Shown piece by piece: positions 62,501-64,000 of a DNA stretch of 64,000 bases. This DNA is from Streptomyces sp. NK08204. Lineage in GTDB: Bacteria; Actinomycetota; Actinomycetes; Streptomycetales; Streptomycetaceae. The translations under genes were made by a program, and so were the position numbers. The stretch lies in assembly GCF_020400585.1 (NCBI RefSeq), contig NZ_JAINVF010000004.1:372001-436000 (forward strand), in the 5' to 3' direction. The notes below the pieces were generated by a model, which worked only from the letters and a program-made list of their open reading frames with translations, searched no databases and was not told the DNA's origin. Within the stretch, counting starts at the first letter, position 1; each line of letters opens with the position of its first letter.

Positions 62501-63912
62501 CCGAGGAGATCGTGCGCCAGCTGCGGCTGCGCGACCTGGGCGGCATCGTCGTCATCGACTTCATCGACATGGTCCTGGAGTCCAACCGCGACCTGGTGCT
62601 GCGCCGTCTGCTGGAGTGCCTGGGCCGCGACCGTACGAAGCACCAGGTGGCCGAGGTGACCTCGCTGGGCCTCGTGCAGATGACACGCAAGCGCGTCGGC
62701 CAGGGCCTGCTGGAGTCCTTCTCCGAGACCTGTGTGCACTGCAACGGCCGTGGCGTCATCGTGCACATGGAGCAGCCGACCGCCGCCGGTGGCGGTGGCA
62801 AGCGCAAGAAGCGCGGGCGTGGCGGCGACGGGCAGGTGCCCGAGCACGAGATCGCCGCGGTGGCCCTGGAGACCGGCGAGGCGGTCGAGCCGGAGGTGGA
62901 GTCGGCCGCGGAGGTCGTCGCCGAGATCGCCGAGCCGGTCGCGCTGCCGGCCCCCGAGTTCGCGCCGGACGAGGAGCTGTACAGCAGCGTCGCCGAGGCG
63001 GAGGCTGCGGCCACCCGTGGCCGCGGTCGCCGTCGGGCGAGCCGTCGGGCCGCCGCTCCGGCGGGCGCGCCGAAGGCGGAGAGGGCCCCCAAGGCGGAGA
63101 AGGCTGCCAAGGCGGAGAAGGCCCCGAAGGTGGAGGAGGCCCCCGAGGCCGAGGCCGCCGTGGCCGAGGCCGCCGCACCGGCACCGGCCGCCGAGGCCCC
63201 TGTCGAGGCCGTGGCCGCCGGTCCTGTGACCGCAGAGCCCGCGGCCGTCGAGCCCGCAGCAGTCGAGGAGCAGGCAGCCGCGCAGCCGCAGGCCGAGGCG
63301 GTCGCCGTCGAGGAGGCTGCGCCCAAGGGCCGTACGCGCCGTCGTGCGACCCGCAAGGTGTCCGCGCCGGCCGGTGCCCCCGCAGGGGCCGAGGCGACCG
63401 TCGTGACGGTGGCCGAGGCTCCGGTGGAGCAGCCGGCGACCGAGGCTCCTGCCCCCGCCCCGGCCGCGGTCGAGGAGGCGCCCGCCGAGAGCGCCGCTCC
63501 GGCCCGTCCGCGCCGCCGCGCCGTGCGCAAGGCCACCGCGCCGACCGCCGCCGAGGAGACGGCCGTCGTGGTCGTCCCGTCGGCCGCGCCGGAGGAGGCT
63601 GCCGCCGAGGCCGAGGCCGAGGCCGAGGCCGTGACCGAGGCCGTCGAGGCCGGGCCGGTCGCGGAGGCCCCGGTCGCCGAGGGGACGGCCGAGGAGGCTG
63701 CTCCGGCGGCCAAGAAGGCGGCCCGCAAGACCGCCAAGAAGGCCACGGCGAAGAAGGCCGCCACCAAGAAGACCGCGGCCAAGAAGACGGCGGCCAAGAA
63801 GACGGCCGCCAAGAAGACGACGGCCAAGAAGGCGGCCAAGACCGTCAAGACGGCCGCCGCGAAGTCGACGGCGAAGAAGACCACCGCGGTCTCCGCCACC
63901 GACGAGGGCTGA
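59512..63912 (+). CDS. rne: ribonuclease E/G family protein with long N- and C-terminal extensions
   Basis: 1466 residues; essential-type endoribonuclease for mRNA decay and rRNA processing. ATG after GGGAGAAA. Residues 1-660 are Ala/Glu-rich with Arg clusters (RPRRRATRRAS-type units repeated about six times), disordered and RNA-binding. The core (about 660-1080) has an S1 domain (YVGNVYLGKVQNVLPSMEAA), the catalytic Asp segments VVVDVNTGKFTG and VVIDFIDMVLE, and the zinc link CVHCNGRG. Residues 1085-1466 are again Ala/Glu/Arg-rich, ending in a Lys-rich histone-H1-like tail of AAKKT units. Streptomyces RNase E has this inverted scaffold layout. Confidence 0.95.
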   Translation: MLESTEPNEGSELNTPSDTLPPRRRRRAASRPAGPPAAAGEAPTEAITSAIPAAESEEIADPPAEPAEQAEETPQSEQAEKAATEAVTAAAAEPAPAPRPRRRATRRASAPAGAPVSAEAAETVVAPAEERPAAVEAAETPETAGAEEAAPAARPRRRAARRASTPVGSPQVSEAAETVVAAPAAETSETPETAGAEEAAPAARPRRRATRRASTPVGSPQVSEAAETAETAETVVAPAAEAAAPVEEPAAVAEAAPAGRTRRRATRRATAPAGAPASVEPVESVVPEETPAVAEPAEPVASAPAAEAAEEAAPRRTRRRATRRVSTPAGAPAAEEAPETAAAVAEPAPAAAPEAESAQAAEAPQAPAAEAPAEAAAPRRRRRVVRQAATGFSEPAQRSARPAAKGTEAEAEAEVSRRPARPAVAVFQAPVFAEPKFQTLQRAAAEAAAEAAEAAETAEAEETEETEEFAEERAEAGARRRRRRRGAAVAEEAQAVESATEHEAAEAAEVTEEAEELAEGEEAEGFEEGGSRRRRRRGGRRRRRGEVAEGEGAEAETEELAAEQAAQDAEDTAEQEEEDAEDGEVSSSSSRRRRRRRRRAGDTTVDTEPSADDPERTVVKVREPRKAAEPSDEVQSIKGSTRLEAKKQRRREGREQGRRRVPIITEAEFLARREAVERVMVVRQYGDRTQIGVLEDGVLVEHYVNKEQSTSYVGNVYLGKVQNVLPSMEAAFIDIGKGRNAVLYAGEVNFEALGMANGPRRIESALKSGQSVLVQVTKDPIGHKGARLTSQVSLPGRYLVYVPEGSMTGISRKLPDTERARLKTILKKIVPEDAGVIVRTAAEGASEDELRRDVERLQAQWEDIQKKAKSGNAPTLLYGEPDMTVRVVRDIFNEDFSKVIVSGDDAWGTIHGYVSHVAPDLADRLSKWTSEVDVFATYRIDEQLAKALDRKVWLPSGGSLVIDKTEAMVVVDVNTGKFTGQGGNLEETVTRNNLEAAEEIVRQLRLRDLGGIVVIDFIDMVLESNRDLVLRRLLECLGRDRTKHQVAEVTSLGLVQMTRKRVGQGLLESFSETCVHCNGRGVIVHMEQPTAAGGGGKRKKRGRGGDGQVPEHEIAAVALETGEAVEPEVESAAEVVAEIAEPVALPAPEFAPDEELYSSVAEAEAAATRGRGRRRASRRAAAPAGAPKAERAPKAEKAAKAEKAPKVEEAPEAEAAVAEAAAPAPAAEAPVEAVAAGPVTAEPAAVEPAAVEEQAAAQPQAEAVAVEEAAPKGRTRRRATRKVSAPAGAPAGAEATVVTVAEAPVEQPATEAPAPAPAAVEEAPAESAAPARPRRRAVRKATAPTAAEETAVVVVPSAAPEEAAAEAEAEAEAVTEAVEAGPVAEAPVAEGTAEEAAPAAKKAARKTAKKATAKKAATKKTAAKKTAAKKTAAKKTTAKKAAKTVKTAAAKSTAKKTTAVSATDEG
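59925..60225 (+). repeat. 150-bp tandem duplication in the RNase E N-terminal extension
   Basis: A block of about 150 bp (GAGACGCCTGAGACCGCC... through ACGCCCGTCGGCTCCCC) occurs twice with few differences, starting near 59926 and 60076. It encodes ETAGAEEAAPAARPRRRA-(A/T)-RRASTPVG twice. Confidence 0.8.
63709..63880 (+). repeat. AAKKT-type codon repeat in the RNase E tail
   Basis: 15-bp units close to GCCAAGAAGACGGCG repeated about eight times, encoding Ala-Lys-Lys-Thr-Ala. Resembles the tails of actinobacterial HupS/Hlp and eukaryotic H1. Confidence 0.8.
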
Positions 63913-63925
63913 TCCCCGTCCCACC

Positions 63926-63960
63926 CCGTGTGGTCCTGCCTTTCCGGCAGGGCCACACGG
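63926..63960 (+). terminator. rne terminator
   Basis: CCGTGTGGTCCTGCC pairs with GGCAGGGCCACACGG (one G-U pair) around TTTCC, 13 bp after the rne stop. The window ends 40 bp later with AT-rich sequence that may begin the next promoter. Confidence 0.85.
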
Positions 63961-64000
63961 CTTTCAGGGGAAGTTCTGGCCCGAGCGAATGTGAAACAAA

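Noticed and set aside
58942..63924. 1660-codon open frame antisense to rne, Gly/Arg/Leu-rich
   Set aside because: A shadow of the Ala/Glu/Arg codon usage of rne. No domain, no ribosome-binding site; the sense strand encodes a clear RNase E/G.

Overview
The window is actinobacterial chromosome, almost certainly Streptomyces. GC content is very high, GTG starts are frequent, and codon third positions are nearly all G or C. The gene order tig-clpP1-clpP2-clpX-valS-folC-DUF4233-ndk-mreB-mreC-mreD-pbp2-rodA and an RNase E/G gene with long Ala/Glu/Arg-rich extensions are what I recall from the Streptomyces core. Most of the window is vertically inherited housekeeping DNA; I found no prophage, complete insertion sequence or CRISPR array.

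Layout. 1-6.8 kb: end of an ECF sigma factor gene with a membrane partner, a large secreted subtilase, and a CGNR regulator divergent from a VOC protein and a flavin-oxidase-like gene. 7.4-16.7 kb: a frameshifted secreted phosphoesterase, a GT4 glycosyltransferase overlapping a GNAT gene tail to tail, a lipoprotein, an endonuclease-fold protein, pepN and a DsbA-fold protein. 16.7-28.3 kb: two paralogous amino-acid permeases, bioY, a BBE-type oxidoreductase, rpiB, a Nei-type glycosylase, an Eis-like acetyltransferase, a membrane PP2C phosphatase with an HD hydrolase, and an acyltransferase. 28.3-30.4 kb: an accessory-looking stretch with a small membrane protein, a protein-kinase remnant, an orphan SLATT/DUF4231 protein and two tRNAs (Gly-TCC, Pro-TGG).

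30.5-48.2 kb is the conserved core: protein folding and proteolysis (trigger factor, two ClpP subunits with a perfect ClgR-type box upstream, ClpX), tRNA charging (ValS), folate and nucleotide metabolism (FolC, Ndk), then the Mre/PBP2/RodA wall-synthesis operon. 48.3-59.2 kb holds a CYTH-CHAD protein and a radical-SAM gene whose usual DUF2344 partner lies 6.5 kb away. 59.5-63.9 kb is a 1466-residue RNase E/G.

The most unusual part is 51.8-57.4 kb. A 2.6-kb insertion lies at the 3' end of the radical-SAM gene. It replaced that gene's last 37 codons and left the displaced end behind as a fragment (89 of 111 bases identical, beginning with a 17-bp exact direct repeat). Its cargo is a single 685-residue protein combining a coiled coil, an Mrr-type nuclease domain and a TerD domain, a plausible one-gene defence or stress effector. 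Immediately downstream is an 899-residue protein joining an APC-type permease to a SpoIIE phosphatase and an RsbW-like ATPase, which looks like a transporter wired directly to partner-switching control of a sigma factor.
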